A stretch of DNA of 64,000 nucleotides from an uncultured Flavobacteriales bacterium (GTDB lineage Bacteria; Bacteroidota; Bacteroidia; Flavobacteriales_G; Salibacteraceae). The stretch lies in assembly GCA_913020435.1 (NCBI GenBank), contig CAJVZZ010000007.1, forward strand, positions 61,339-125,338. The letters are read 5' to 3'. The notes under the pieces are model-generated. The model did no database searches. It worked only from the letters and a program-made list of their open reading frames with translations, and was not told where the DNA came from. Positions within the stretch are counted from its first letter, which is position 1; every line of letters begins with the position of its first letter. The position numbers and the translations under genes were made by a program. Of this stretch, positions 51,643 through 61,303 are shown piece by piece.

Positions 51643-52950
51643 CTAACTCTTTTTTAATATTGCTTCGAGATTCCCAATCTGAGCTTCAAAACTATACTTA
51701 TTAATCTCTTTAAGATTGATTTCTTCTGACGAGATCGATCCTGTTTTCCAATTTTCATAATGTGTTTTAATACAATCAGAAATTTCAACACTTGAGGAAC
51801 AAACCTTTCCAGCATTGGCCGATTCTACTAACTTTTCAGAAAATGAAAACGTATCTGAAATAAATAAAATAGTACGGCCTACTCCTAAATACTGAAATAA
51901 CTTACTGCTTAAAATTCCATTTTTTTCAGAATAATTTAAGTGAAGAAGCATGTGACTAGAATTTTGATACCTAGCAACATCATCGCGATCTAGGAATCCC
52001 GTAAGGAATACATTATGAGGATACTTATTTTTAAACTCGTAAAAAGGCTTTAAAATCGGTTTCACAGAAGACGATACCTCTACTCCAATAAAATTCACTT
52101 TTATAGTTGACCGATACTCTGAGTTTTCGAATAATGTCTCAAGTGCGTCAAACAAACGTTCTATTTTTTGTTCCTTTCTATAAGTACCCGTGTATGAGAT
52201 ATTAAAACCATCAAGATTAATTTTCTCAGTCATTAACTGCTCTATTGAAGAGAACCCATTGTATATGATTGAAACATTTGCTTTGTTTCCAACTCGTTTA
52301 ATGTTTTCAGCAATTGGTTGGGAAACCGTGGTTACTAAATCAGCATTATTTAATATTTCTTTTTCAAGTCTTAAATTTCTTTTCTGAATATATCTACTAA
52401 TAAAATTACTGTTATATCGTCCAAGGCTATCCAATACAATATCTTCATTAATAGCGTTCCAAGGGTCTCTGTAATCCAATGCTATTTTAATGTTGCTGAT
52501 TGTTTTTATTCGCACAGCAAGGTCAAAAAGTGACCATGGAGCACCACTTGCGATTATCCAGTCTAAACTTCCGAAAAGGCCAGTAAATTCATCCTCAGAA
52601 ATCTTTAAATTTAGATCACGACGAAAAGGGAAAAACAATCTTAAGCTCAGGTCTTTTAGTCTTTTACCAACTCCAAACGGCAATGTGCCAAAAAATCGAA
52701 TGCACAGAAGCAATACTTTTTCTAAAACACCAGAACTTTCATCGATTTCGAGAGGAACATGCTTCAAGGTAACTATCTTCAATCCTTCTGTATTTGGATT
52801 CCATTTGGCGTTACTAGCAAACCTTAAGTCACTAGTAAAAACAGTAACATCATGCCCTAAATCTTTAAGTATACGAGCAGTAAAATATGGCCTTCTAGAA
52901 CTTACATGTCCATGCGGAGGAAAATGAGCTGCGAGGACACCTATTTTCAT
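51643..52950 (-). CDS. Glycosyltransferase, GT4-like
   Basis: 435 aa with the GT-B start MKIGVLAAHFPPHGHVSSRRPYFTARILKDLGHDVTVFTSDL, an internal VSIIYNGFSS, the second-domain start FNISYTGTYRKEQKIERLFDAL and KLFQYLGVGRTILFISD near the donor site. It resembles WbuB-type glycosyltransferases, but the acceptor is unknown. Its ATG overlaps the upstream asparagine synthase stop as ATGA. Confidence 0.83.
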   Translation of the reverse strand: MKIGVLAAHFPPHGHVSSRRPYFTARILKDLGHDVTVFTSDLRFASNAKWNPNTEGLKIVTLKHVPLEIDESSGVLEKVLLLCIRFFGTLPFGVGKRLKDLSLRLFFPFRRDLNLKISEDEFTGLFGSLDWIIASGAPWSLFDLAVRIKTISNIKIALDYRDPWNAINEDIVLDSLGRYNSNFISRYIQKRNLRLEKEILNNADLVTTVSQPIAENIKRVGNKANVSIIYNGFSSIEQLMTEKINLDGFNISYTGTYRKEQKIERLFDALETLFENSEYRSTIKVNFIGVEVSSSVKPILKPFYEFKNKYPHNVFLTGFLDRDDVARYQNSSHMLLHLNYSEKNGILSSKLFQYLGVGRTILFISDTFSFSEKLVESANAGKVCSSSVEISDCIKTHYENWKTGSISSEEINLKEINKYSFEAQIGNLEAILKKS

Positions 52951-54734
52951 AAGCCCATAAAATTAGAAATCATTAGTGTCCGCCATTTATCTGTTGACTT
53001 TTTATCAGAAATGAAACCTTCTTTTTGTAGATTCAAATAAGACCTTTCAATCTCTTCTTTCACCAGATTTTGAGCTAACCACTCTTCTTGAGGTGCAACA
53101 TATCCAACCTTTTCCTTCCTCCAAGCGATCTGCGATGGTATTATATTTTCAAAGGCTTTTCGTTGTATATATTTTGTCCAACCATCTTTTAAAAAATACT
53201 CAACTGGTAAAGAACAATTGTATTCAACTAACTTATGATCAAGGTATGGAAGTCTTACCTCTCTACTGTGAGCCATTGAGTTTCGGTCAGCATAACGCAA
53301 TAATTCCTGTAAAAATCCATCATTTATATGTGAATGTCGGCAATCTTGAAACGAACTAAAGTCTCTTTTTGGATTAGGATCCGATTTAAATTGATCATAA
53401 AATTCTTTTGATACGCCTCTATTTTGTAGCTTGTTGGTTCGAGCTTTTTCAAGAATTTTGAGCATCTTAGGTATTCCAGTGAATTTTTTTTCTAAAAACC
53501 CAAATTCAAAGGATTGATTTAAACTTGACTCAAATTCTCGTTTAACCTTTTTGAATTTTAGATTTTTATTTCTTTTGAGCTCCCGCAGATAGGACCTTAC
53601 AAAACTATAATACCCTCCTAAATGTTCGTCGGCACCTTGACCATCTAGGAGCACAGTCACATTATGCTTTTTTGCTAATTCCATCACGGAATATTGGAGA
53701 AAAACTGATGCTGAATTTATTGGTTCATCTTGATGGTACAATAAGTTTTCTAGTGAATTTAGAAAATTTTCACTCGTGGGGGAAACTCGTTGAGCATCTA
53801 TATCCTTTTTCTCTAAAACTGCGTCTATATAAGCTCCTTCATCAAACTTAAAACCATCAAATCGAGCAGAAAAAGTTGATTGTCTGTCCTTGGAATGATT
53901 GGGTAATAACGATACCAATATCGAGCTATCCAAACCACCGCTTAAGCTGCTTCCAACAGGAACATCTGAACGTAATCTCCTCATAACAGATTGATCTAAT
54001 AAATGAAACTGTTTTTCAGTAGCCTGAGCAAAAGTATCTTGTGAAGGTTTAATGGACGAAACATTCCAGTACTCCTGTTCAACTGAACTTAAATCAAGTT
54101 TAACTTTTAGAAAATGGCCTGGCTTTAGTTCATTTATTTCATTAAAAAATGTACTTCCTTTTAAATAATACGGATTAACCGATCCTGAATTTAAAAAATG
54201 AAAAATCCGCTGATTATTATAGTTTTTTTGAATTCCAACAGACCAAAATGATTTTATTTCAGATGCAAAATATAGCGCTCCATTTTGACGAGTAAAAAAA
54301 AATGGTTTCTCTCCAAATCGATCTCTTGCGCAAAACATTTCCTGCTTGTACTCATCCCAAATTGCAAATGCAAACATTCCATCAAGTTTTGACAAGCAGT
54401 CTTCACCCCAGAGTTTGTAAGCCTTTATTAATACTTCTGTATCAGTTCCGGTTGTGCAGACAATGCCTAAACTTTCTAATTCTTTTCTTAACTCTATGTA
54501 GTTATATATTTCTCCATTGAATGTAATTACATAGTTGTTATTATCAATCTGCATGGGTTGAGAGCCCTTATCTGATAATTCAATTATGGATAATCTCCTA
54601 TGACCAAAACCTACATCTGAATTATCATTTATCCAAAATCCATCACCATCGGGACCGCGATGCTCGAGCGTGTCAGTCATCGTTTTCAGGTCACCTTTAT
54701 CAACTCTTCCAATTATTCCCGTGATACCGCACAT
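52947..54734 (-). CDS. asnB: Asparagine synthase (glutamine-hydrolysing), first copy
   Basis: 595 aa. Cys2 of MCGITGIIGRV is the class II glutamine amidotransferase nucleophile, followed by HRGPDGDG, GHRRLSIIELSDKGSQPM and FNGEIYNY. The synthetase half has the PP-loop SSLSGGLDSSILVSLL and LLDGQGADEHLGGYY. Inside a glycan cluster such proteins often amidate a sugar acid or amino-acid side group rather than make free asparagine. A second homologue lies at the right edge of the window, which supports a specialised role for at least one. It overlaps the next glycosyltransferase gene by 4 bases. Confidence 0.9.
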   Translation of the reverse strand: MCGITGIIGRVDKGDLKTMTDTLEHRGPDGDGFWINDNSDVGFGHRRLSIIELSDKGSQPMQIDNNNYVITFNGEIYNYIELRKELESLGIVCTTGTDTEVLIKAYKLWGEDCLSKLDGMFAFAIWDEYKQEMFCARDRFGEKPFFFTRQNGALYFASEIKSFWSVGIQKNYNNQRIFHFLNSGSVNPYYLKGSTFFNEINELKPGHFLKVKLDLSSVEQEYWNVSSIKPSQDTFAQATEKQFHLLDQSVMRRLRSDVPVGSSLSGGLDSSILVSLLPNHSKDRQSTFSARFDGFKFDEGAYIDAVLEKKDIDAQRVSPTSENFLNSLENLLYHQDEPINSASVFLQYSVMELAKKHNVTVLLDGQGADEHLGGYYSFVRSYLRELKRNKNLKFKKVKREFESSLNQSFEFGFLEKKFTGIPKMLKILEKARTNKLQNRGVSKEFYDQFKSDPNPKRDFSSFQDCRHSHINDGFLQELLRYADRNSMAHSREVRLPYLDHKLVEYNCSLPVEYFLKDGWTKYIQRKAFENIIPSQIAWRKEKVGYVAPQEEWLAQNLVKEEIERSYLNLQKEGFISDKKSTDKWRTLMISNFMGL

Positions 54735-54740
54735 AGTTTA

Positions 54741-55853
54741 TTAAGCTCCTTTTGAAAGATTATAAAAATCTGCTGTGCTACCATTAAAAGCATTTCGATG
54801 CTTTGCTTCTTCTAAAATATTACTATAAAGTGCAAAGTAATGAGGCAGGGCAATATGTTCTGGATGAAAATTCAGAGTCAAGCACCCTCCAACTTTTTCT
54901 ACTTGATCCATTGTCCTAATACAACGCTCAATTGCTAAGTCTAAATTAAGCTCCAAACCATTATTAGAAAAAAGTGATAAGTCCATTATGATTTGAGGAA
55001 TTTGCCAAACACCAGTAGCTTCATATTTCTCATTTAAAATTTGGTAAGGAAAACAAGTCCCAGCTCTAAACCCAATGGATTTATTGAAACCTAGAGTTGA
55101 ATCAATTTTTAATCCTACTTCCTTATGGACATTTGGAGTATAATTAATGTCATAATGCAGGTAATGTTGACGAGAACTAACCACCTCTTTACCCACAATT
55201 TGTTCCAGTCTGTCTTTTTGAGACTTAAGGATCTTAATATTATTGAAAGAATTATAACTGCCATGCAAACCGATTTCACAACCGGTTTTATCTATTTCCT
55301 TTATTAAATCTATGCCCGTCATTTCTATACCTCTGAAGCGGGTTATGTCATCTGGAAAATAGTCACAATCAAATTCACTTAACGCTTCATTACTTGGCCG
55401 TATGAATGAAAAAAAAGTCGATTTAAAGCCATGTTTTTGTTCTACTTCTATCCATTTTTCAAACTGCCAAAACTGATCAGTCTTTTCCGTTACAAACGTT
55501 TTTTTTATTTGCTGCTTTAAAATTGAATATTGAAGCATCAATTTACTTGAACCAGTTTTCAAATACTTTTTTTTGGATAAATTGTTCAAAGCAATTTTTG
55601 GATGATTGGAAGAGGTAATACTGTCAATATCGTGAGTAAGACATATCGCAAATGGCGCATCGTTGGGCCAAACAGACCTTTTCTTTCCCTCCTCTAGTAA
55701 GCGAAGGTTATCCAAAAACGGAAAATCATAAGGTAAATCGCCAAAAGAAGCCTCCCAATTACCCCATTGATCTCTCCAATTTATGCTTCGTTCAATCTCA
55801 TGCGAATGGCACTTATTTTTTAATTCATCATAATTCAAATTATCCCACTTCAT
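54741..55853 (-). CDS. NodB-like polysaccharide deacetylase family protein
   Basis: 370 aa. The NodB-type core has ICLTHDIDSI (first metal and catalytic Asp region, about residue 73), STFFSFIRPS, CEIGLHGSYNS (about 195) and a late LTLNFHPEHI. In classical NodB enzymes the second motif is HXXXH; here it is HGSYN, so the metal site differs. No signal peptide is evident, so it may act in the cytoplasm on a lipid-linked precursor. It lies 6 bases before the asnB start, in the glycan operon. Confidence 0.78.
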   Translation of the reverse strand: MKWDNLNYDELKNKCHSHEIERSINWRDQWGNWEASFGDLPYDFPFLDNLRLLEEGKKRSVWPNDAPFAICLTHDIDSITSSNHPKIALNNLSKKKYLKTGSSKLMLQYSILKQQIKKTFVTEKTDQFWQFEKWIEVEQKHGFKSTFFSFIRPSNEALSEFDCDYFPDDITRFRGIEMTGIDLIKEIDKTGCEIGLHGSYNSFNNIKILKSQKDRLEQIVGKEVVSSRQHYLHYDINYTPNVHKEVGLKIDSTLGFNKSIGFRAGTCFPYQILNEKYEATGVWQIPQIIMDLSLFSNNGLELNLDLAIERCIRTMDQVEKVGGCLTLNFHPEHIALPHYFALYSNILEEAKHRNAFNGSTADFYNLSKGA

Positions 55854-55859
55854 GCCTAT

Positions 55860-56819
55860 CTAATTATGAAATAATTTATCAATTTTTTTAGCTATTCTAA
55901 ACGAACTTTTTTCTTTTTTAAAAAGACCAGCATAAGTTTTTAGTTCTCCTCCAAAATTGGAGAAAAACTTGGCAATTGAAGGTATCATAGAACCCTCAAA
56001 ATCAAAGGAAAATCCAGATTTCATGGCCTTTGCGATAGTATAATTTAGAAGATAAGATTGTGCGCCACTATTTCTAAATTCCGGATCACCAGCACCAATT
56101 AGATAATAGTAATTCTGTGAATCACTTACAAATAAACCTCCAGAATGAATGTTTCCTGCTTCATCTTTTGTAACTAATATTTCACCACAATTCGACGAGG
56201 TTACTTCATCTAAAATAGCTGTGATAATTCCCAACGAATAGGGGCACTCTTTTCCCTGTCTACTGAATGTTTTTACCGATAAATCAAATAATTCTTTTGG
56301 TGTACCACTCAATATTGACAAGGTTTTTTCGCCTTTCTTTATTTGGCGTATTAAACTACCCCTAAACCCTTTCTTTACTTCGTCATGACTCTGATTACTG
56401 ATAACATACGTAATAAAAAAGTCTAAGGACAACCTACCTTTAGATAACTGATCAAGCAAACCTATTTCAGGTGAAAACCTATGGATAAGTGTATCACAAT
56501 TTGGAAGTTCTTGGATTAAACCTAAACATAGATTTAAGTTATTTGACAGCTCATTTGGTAACTGAATTCGCTGCGTTTCGCAAAAAACTGGTGATAAATA
56601 TGGAGTGAGTTTAGGCATTGTAATTTGATCGAAAACTTTATAGCGTTTCGAAAAACAAAAAGGCAAAAAAGCTCTAATCTCATCGTTTTCTTTTACACCA
56701 ACAACATCCCAGTCTAATCCGCTGTCTTTAGCTAATAAGTCCAACCACCAAGGCTGAGAAAACAAAGGAATACTATCCGACTCAGAACAAAAAACTCGAT
56801 ATGCTTCTTTAATACTCAA
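55860..56819 (-). CDS. GNAT/FemAB-like acyl- or aminoacyltransferase
   Basis: 319 aa with two GNAT-like lobes: PLFSQPWWLDLLAKDSGLDWDVVGV at the start, ITMPKLTPYLSPVF, then RGSLIRQIKKGEKTLSI, GGLFVSDSQNYYYLIGAGDPEFRNSGAQSYLLNYTIAKAM and FDFEGSM near the end. This pattern fits the FemAB-related GNAT family that attaches acyl or amino-acid groups to sugars or cell-wall intermediates. The start is TTG, overlapping the previous stop as TTGA, and no ATG is near. A transferred amino acid could be the target of the adjacent amidotransferases, but this is speculative. Confidence 0.75.
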   Translation of the reverse strand: MSIKEAYRVFCSESDSIPLFSQPWWLDLLAKDSGLDWDVVGVKENDEIRAFLPFCFSKRYKVFDQITMPKLTPYLSPVFCETQRIQLPNELSNNLNLCLGLIQELPNCDTLIHRFSPEIGLLDQLSKGRLSLDFFITYVISNQSHDEVKKGFRGSLIRQIKKGEKTLSILSGTPKELFDLSVKTFSRQGKECPYSLGIITAILDEVTSSNCGEILVTKDEAGNIHSGGLFVSDSQNYYYLIGAGDPEFRNSGAQSYLLNYTIAKAMKSGFSFDFEGSMIPSIAKFFSNFGGELKTYAGLFKKEKSSFRIAKKIDKLFHN

Positions 56820-57748
56820 AACTTTAATAGTAACTTTTTTACCTTCTCCTTTACTGGAAGGAATTCTTCACAATATACAATACCATCATTGCATGTAATT
56901 TTCCCATATCGCCCGTTAAAATCTATGCTTCCAACAGCCGAATCTCTTGCCTTACCCATTTCATATGATGCAATTTCCCAGTAGGGTGAATTAAAGACTC
57001 TAATATAAGGCTTAACAGTCCTTAAGAAGTGCCAAACATCCTTAACCGACCACTTGTCCCATTCAATTAAATCCCAAGCATCATGAACATTTCTAGCGTA
57101 ATCTGTAGGCGACTCTTTTGGCTGTTTCATTCTTTCTACTGAACTAGATTCTAACATTATCATGACCTCAAGTAAAGCCTTAACTCCAATATTGTCAATT
57201 AATTGAGTGTATATATAAGCAAACTTTTCACCCTTTTTTATAATCAGTTTTTTGGAGAGAATAATATCTCCCGTATCTGCACCCTTATCTACAAAATGCA
57301 CGGTCACCCCGTATTCAAGGTCATGATTGTATGCTGTCCAAATAAAGGGGTTTCCTCCCCGATATTTTGGCAATAAAGAAGGATGTAAATTAATCGTCCC
57401 GTACTTAGGAATTGAAAATGCCTCTTCTTTTATCAATTGTGACATGCTAAAAACAACCATAAGATCTGGTTTCAACTGTTCTAAAAATAACTTCAAATCA
57501 GAACTATTCTTGTGGTTTAATAAAAAACTGGGTATGTTTTCTTTCTGTGCAAGCTCAGATACAGTATCTACTCGATTAGTTAACCACTTCTTTAAACGAA
57601 AAAAAATGGATTGTTTTTTAACTAAAACTTTGTTCTTTCCATTTGAATTTTGAAACAACGATTCAACAATTCCAATTACCTGATGTTCAGAATTTAGGAG
57701 CGCATATAATATAGGGTTTAAACCTTGAGTTATTAGGACTATATTCAC
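56816..57748 (-). CDS. Formyltransferase family protein, probably a sugar N-formyltransferase
   Basis: 310 aa with the 10-formyl-THF-dependent transferase core. TINLHPSLLPKYRGGNPFIWTAYNHD carries the catalytic Asn and His, and VDKGADTGDIILSKK the catalytic Asp. It differs from methionyl-tRNA formyltransferase in its N- and C-terminal regions, and its place in a glycan operon suggests N-formylation of an amino sugar. The C-terminal domain is a short beta region (GSIDFNGRYGKITCNDGIVYCEEF) that could bind the sugar nucleotide. The GTG start overlaps the flippase stop as GTGA. Confidence 0.83.
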   Translation of the reverse strand: MNIVLITQGLNPILYALLNSEHQVIGIVESLFQNSNGKNKVLVKKQSIFFRLKKWLTNRVDTVSELAQKENIPSFLLNHKNSSDLKLFLEQLKPDLMVVFSMSQLIKEEAFSIPKYGTINLHPSLLPKYRGGNPFIWTAYNHDLEYGVTVHFVDKGADTGDIILSKKLIIKKGEKFAYIYTQLIDNIGVKALLEVMIMLESSSVERMKQPKESPTDYARNVHDAWDLIEWDKWSVKDVWHFLRTVKPYIRVFNSPYWEIASYEMGKARDSAVGSIDFNGRYGKITCNDGIVYCEEFLPVKEKVKKLLLKF

Positions 57749-59187
57749 TTGAAAAGCTTTTTAATTACAGGTATTCTTGAGCCTACCACTTTCAATTCAT
57801 CTACTGAAACAATTTTCATTTTCAAACCCAAAGTCAAAATAATTAGGTAGCCTACAAATAATTCTATTGGTAAAAACCAAAAACTAATATCAAAGGAATG
57901 TAGGATTCCAAAAATCAAGACGCAAACAAGAAAAACAGATCCTACTAAGTAAAGATTCCAATACTCGATCAGCCCTACTTTAAGTATTTTACTTGAGATC
58001 AAACTCATGTTTATAAAGCCAACGCTATTGGCAATCAAAGTAGCCAATGCTGCTCCTTCCATACCTATTAACGGTATTAACAAGAAATTCAATCCAAGGT
58101 TGATTAGAATAATTAGGATTCCATTCTTGATTAATTTATTACCGTTTTCAGAAACAATAATTACATCTTGAAAATCATTTATTCTCCAAAACATTAGACA
58201 AGAATAAATCATAAAAACAAAAACACTTTCTTTATATTTATCAGAAAGATACATAGGGATTAATGAATCGGCATTGAAAATACAAAAAACGACTAAAGGA
58301 TAAATCAATATGGCTAGAATGCGGATTACTCTTTTTTTCAATTCTATAATTTTAGAAATATCTCGTTTTTCATAGAGTTTGGATATTTCAGAGAAGACAG
58401 AGCTAGAAACAGAAAGATATATCGTTGATAGCACGGGGATTTCAATTGCACCATTTCTGTAAAGTGCATATACATCTGTACCTAATATTTTCATAATCAT
58501 TATGGAATCGATTAAAACAAAGCCGATTCCTAAAACATTAGCGAATCCTATATTACTAGCTTGTTTAAGAATATATCTATAATGTTCACTTACATTATCA
58601 TGAAAATCAATACGCAAAGGTTGGTTGAAATACATTAATACTGACTGAAACACAGGTATTATGGTTAATACTGCAATAACCGACAATATACTTCCTTCAT
58701 TATAGACGGCTATTAAGATGAGTATGACTTTAATAAAATTAGTGGATGCTTGAATCATGATAAGTTGTTTTGTTCTATTCAAATAAACATAACAACTTGA
58801 CAAACATGTATTTACAACTGAAAATACTACTGAAATCGAAAACACCTTTAATGCAATTGACAAATCCGGCTCACCTAACCAATTTGCTATAATTGTGCTA
58901 AAACCTGCCATCAGTAACGCCAAAACGATTCCAAATACAGACGCTAATTTCAAAGTATGAGAAAAATATTGACTGCCTTTTTCTTTTTCAAGAACCACAT
59001 ACAAAAACTGGCCAAACCCCCAAGCTGAAATTGCTAAAAAAAACGAGTGAACCACCAAGGATTGACCATAAATCCCATAGTCTGTAACAGAGAATTCACG
59101 ACTCAAAATTGGTAGCATTAAAAAAGATATCACCAGATTTATGGTCTTGGAAAAAATCAGGAATATGGAATTTTTTAATACTCTCAT
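57745..59187 (-). CDS. Wzx-type polysaccharide flippase
   Basis: 480 aa integral membrane protein with about 12-14 hydrophobic segments. The N-terminal SIFLIFSKTINLVISFLMLPILSREFSVTDYGIYGQ is typical of the MATE-like MOP/PST polysaccharide transporters. It probably flips a lipid-linked repeat unit across the inner membrane. This makes the cluster a likely Wzx/Wzy pathway, with the gene at 45903 as a candidate polymerase. ATG start at 59185-59187; its TGA overlaps the next GTG start. Confidence 0.88.
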   Translation of the reverse strand: MRVLKNSIFLIFSKTINLVISFLMLPILSREFSVTDYGIYGQSLVVHSFFLAISAWGFGQFLYVVLEKEKGSQYFSHTLKLASVFGIVLALLMAGFSTIIANWLGEPDLSIALKVFSISVVFSVVNTCLSSCYVYLNRTKQLIMIQASTNFIKVILILIAVYNEGSILSVIAVLTIIPVFQSVLMYFNQPLRIDFHDNVSEHYRYILKQASNIGFANVLGIGFVLIDSIMIMKILGTDVYALYRNGAIEIPVLSTIYLSVSSSVFSEISKLYEKRDISKIIELKKRVIRILAILIYPLVVFCIFNADSLIPMYLSDKYKESVFVFMIYSCLMFWRINDFQDVIIVSENGNKLIKNGILIILINLGLNFLLIPLIGMEGAALATLIANSVGFINMSLISSKILKVGLIEYWNLYLVGSVFLVCVLIFGILHSFDISFWFLPIELFVGYLIILTLGLKMKIVSVDELKVVGSRIPVIKKLFK

Positions 59188-59248
59188 CTAGAATAAGAAA
59201 CTTGGCTATTTCTGTTTTATTAACTACCTGAAAAACCCAGAGAAAAAA

Positions 59249-60364
59249 TCATTTAATTTTATATAATAGTTCTAATTCATTTATGAATCGCAACACAGAA
59301 AACTGTTTAACGCTCTCAACACCATTATTAATTAGTGTCTGCCGTAAAGTTTCATTTTCTAAAAGCAACTTTATTGCATTTGCAATTTCTAAGGTTTTCT
59401 GATGTGGCACCACTAATCCATTTTCTCCATTAACAATAAATTCGTTTGCTATACCTGAAAGTGTGAATACTGATGGAATCTTTGCAGCGAGCGCCTCGAC
59501 ATAAACTTGTCCAAATGCTTCTATACTTTCATCAATGGGACAGTGCACAAAAACATCAAATAATTTATATAATGCAAATAAATCTTTTTCAAATGATATT
59601 TCCAAAATATTTTCTTTTGGAATATCAGCTAGAATTTCTTTAATCTCATTTCGATAGGAGCCACTTGCGTTTGCTATGATCAAAAGTGCGTTAGGATACA
59701 CTCTTAATACCTCTTTGAAAGCAGGTAACATATATTGATGACCTTTCCAATTAATGTATCGTGATATCACTCCAATTATTGGATAAACCCCTTCTCGTAT
59801 AGCATATTTCTTTCTCAGCCCCCTAATTCTGCTGTCAGTGACATTTCCGAAGTCACTAAAATCAAAACCATAATATGCTTTAGTGATTTTTTTAGGATCC
59901 CCTCCTTCGTTTAATATCGCCTGTTGAACCACTCCAGAAATTGCAACAATATTTGTAGCTAAATAATTATTTAACCTATCCAACCATACTGCTTTTGGAA
60001 AATACTTTTGATGGAATGTGCTGTGATGACGAGTATAAATTCGTTTTTCTATCCTTGTGATCCAAGCCGCTATTTGACCAATTAAAGAAGCATCTCTTAG
60101 ATGTGTATGCACAATCTGGGGCCTTATTTTCAACAGTATAAATACCACTTTCAAAATTGATATTGGAATCTCCCATTTAGCCTTAAACCTTAACGATTGA
60201 GTCTTAATACCCTCTTCCTTTAAAAATTTCTCTATATGAGAATTAGTACAATTTATTAGAATAAAAGATAACGTAATCTTTTGCTGATCCAGATTTTTAA
60301 CAACCCACTCAAAAGCCACGGATCGATTTATTTCAGAAAGTATGTAGACTATTTTTTTAGGCAC
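59249..60364 (-). CDS. Glycosyltransferase family 4 protein
   Basis: 371 aa GT-B enzyme: PKKIVYILSEINRSVAFEWVVKNLDQQK, IVHTHLRDASLIGQIAAWIT, RIYTRHHST, VAISGVVQQAIL, PIIGVISRYINWKGHQYMLPAFKEV and DESIEAFGQVYVEALAAKIPSVFTLSGIANEFIVNGENGLVVP with the EX7E-type donor motif. The start codon is GTG; an ATG upstream is in another frame. It lies 9 bases after the methyltransferase gene. Confidence 0.88.
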   Translation of the reverse strand: MPKKIVYILSEINRSVAFEWVVKNLDQQKITLSFILINCTNSHIEKFLKEEGIKTQSLRFKAKWEIPISILKVVFILLKIRPQIVHTHLRDASLIGQIAAWITRIEKRIYTRHHSTFHQKYFPKAVWLDRLNNYLATNIVAISGVVQQAILNEGGDPKKITKAYYGFDFSDFGNVTDSRIRGLRKKYAIREGVYPIIGVISRYINWKGHQYMLPAFKEVLRVYPNALLIIANASGSYRNEIKEILADIPKENILEISFEKDLFALYKLFDVFVHCPIDESIEAFGQVYVEALAAKIPSVFTLSGIANEFIVNGENGLVVPHQKTLEIANAIKLLLENETLRQTLINNGVESVKQFSVLRFINELELLYKIK

Positions 60365-60373
60365 ATTTTAGAT

Positions 60374-61129
60374 TTAAACATTCTTGCGAAACGCTCCCAC
60401 AAACCTACCATTTTCGACAATTACCTCAGGTTCAATTCCTTTGGCTTTGCAAAAATCTTTAAACGCTATATTATCACCAATATCATCTGAAATAAACCAA
60501 CAACCGTCATTTAAAGCTTCGTATAACAAGGGATATGCGAACATTCTTCCATGATATGATTTATCACTATCATAGTGACACAAATCGATTTTTCCATCAA
60601 ACAATTCCAGTGCTTTCGGCAAACCACGTTTATCTTCGTCCCTTATCAACTGCCATTGATTTTTTAGCCCTTCTGGCACTACGACTCCAACTGCATCGTC
60701 ATTCCCCATTCCAACATAAGGCATATCTGTACTTACTAACCTTTGTTCAAGAGAGCTAAACCCCTCTAAAATAGCTAAACTTGACCAACCGTAAGATACT
60801 CCCGTTTCAAGAGTTTTCTGTGGTTTCAGCTGCATTACTATTGAATATAATAAATCGATATTTCCTGCTCCTCCCATTCCAAAATCCACGGCATCTGCTA
60901 GTGACTTTGATGACTCGTATCTTGAAGATTTATCTTCTTTAAAAACTCGTAATTCAATTTGATGTTTTTTACAAAATTCCGAATTTGATATTGAAATACT
61001 ACTGGCCCAATCAACAGCCTCTATTCTAGAATGCTCAATTTTACTCACCTTAGATTTTAGCACCCGAAGAGCATGCCCTAGATATTTGGGATTATTTAAA
61101 TACCATATTAGAGATTTGATTTTCGGCAT
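60374..61129 (-). CDS. Class I SAM-dependent methyltransferase-like protein
   Basis: 251 aa. TLETGVSYGWSSLAILEGF is the glycine-rich SAM-binding motif I. LVSTDMPYVGMG follows at the second strand, and GKIDLCHYDSDKSYHGRMFAYPLLYEAL and GCWFISDDIGDN resemble the metal-assisted Methyltransf_24-type group. It may methylate a sugar in the glycan made by this cluster. ATG start at 61127-61129. A gap of about 175 bp without a gene separates it from the truncated glycosyltransferase upstream. Confidence 0.8.
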   Translation of the reverse strand: MPKIKSLIWYLNNPKYLGHALRVLKSKVSKIEHSRIEAVDWASSISISNSEFCKKHQIELRVFKEDKSSRYESSKSLADAVDFGMGGAGNIDLLYSIVMQLKPQKTLETGVSYGWSSLAILEGFSSLEQRLVSTDMPYVGMGNDDAVGVVVPEGLKNQWQLIRDEDKRGLPKALELFDGKIDLCHYDSDKSYHGRMFAYPLLYEALNDGCWFISDDIGDNIAFKDFCKAKGIEPEVIVENGRFVGAFRKNV

Positions 61130-61303
61130 TTTACTTCATTTGTAAATTGAACATTTTATATCCATGTTAGCTCACTATGGTCAGCCAAAATTGGACAATA
61201 AAAATATTAGTTTCAAGATTAATTATACCCAACGTATTTGAAATTAAAAGTATTTAGGAGTGTGCATATATAAGACGATTTTGTAACAATTAATAATACA
61301 ACT

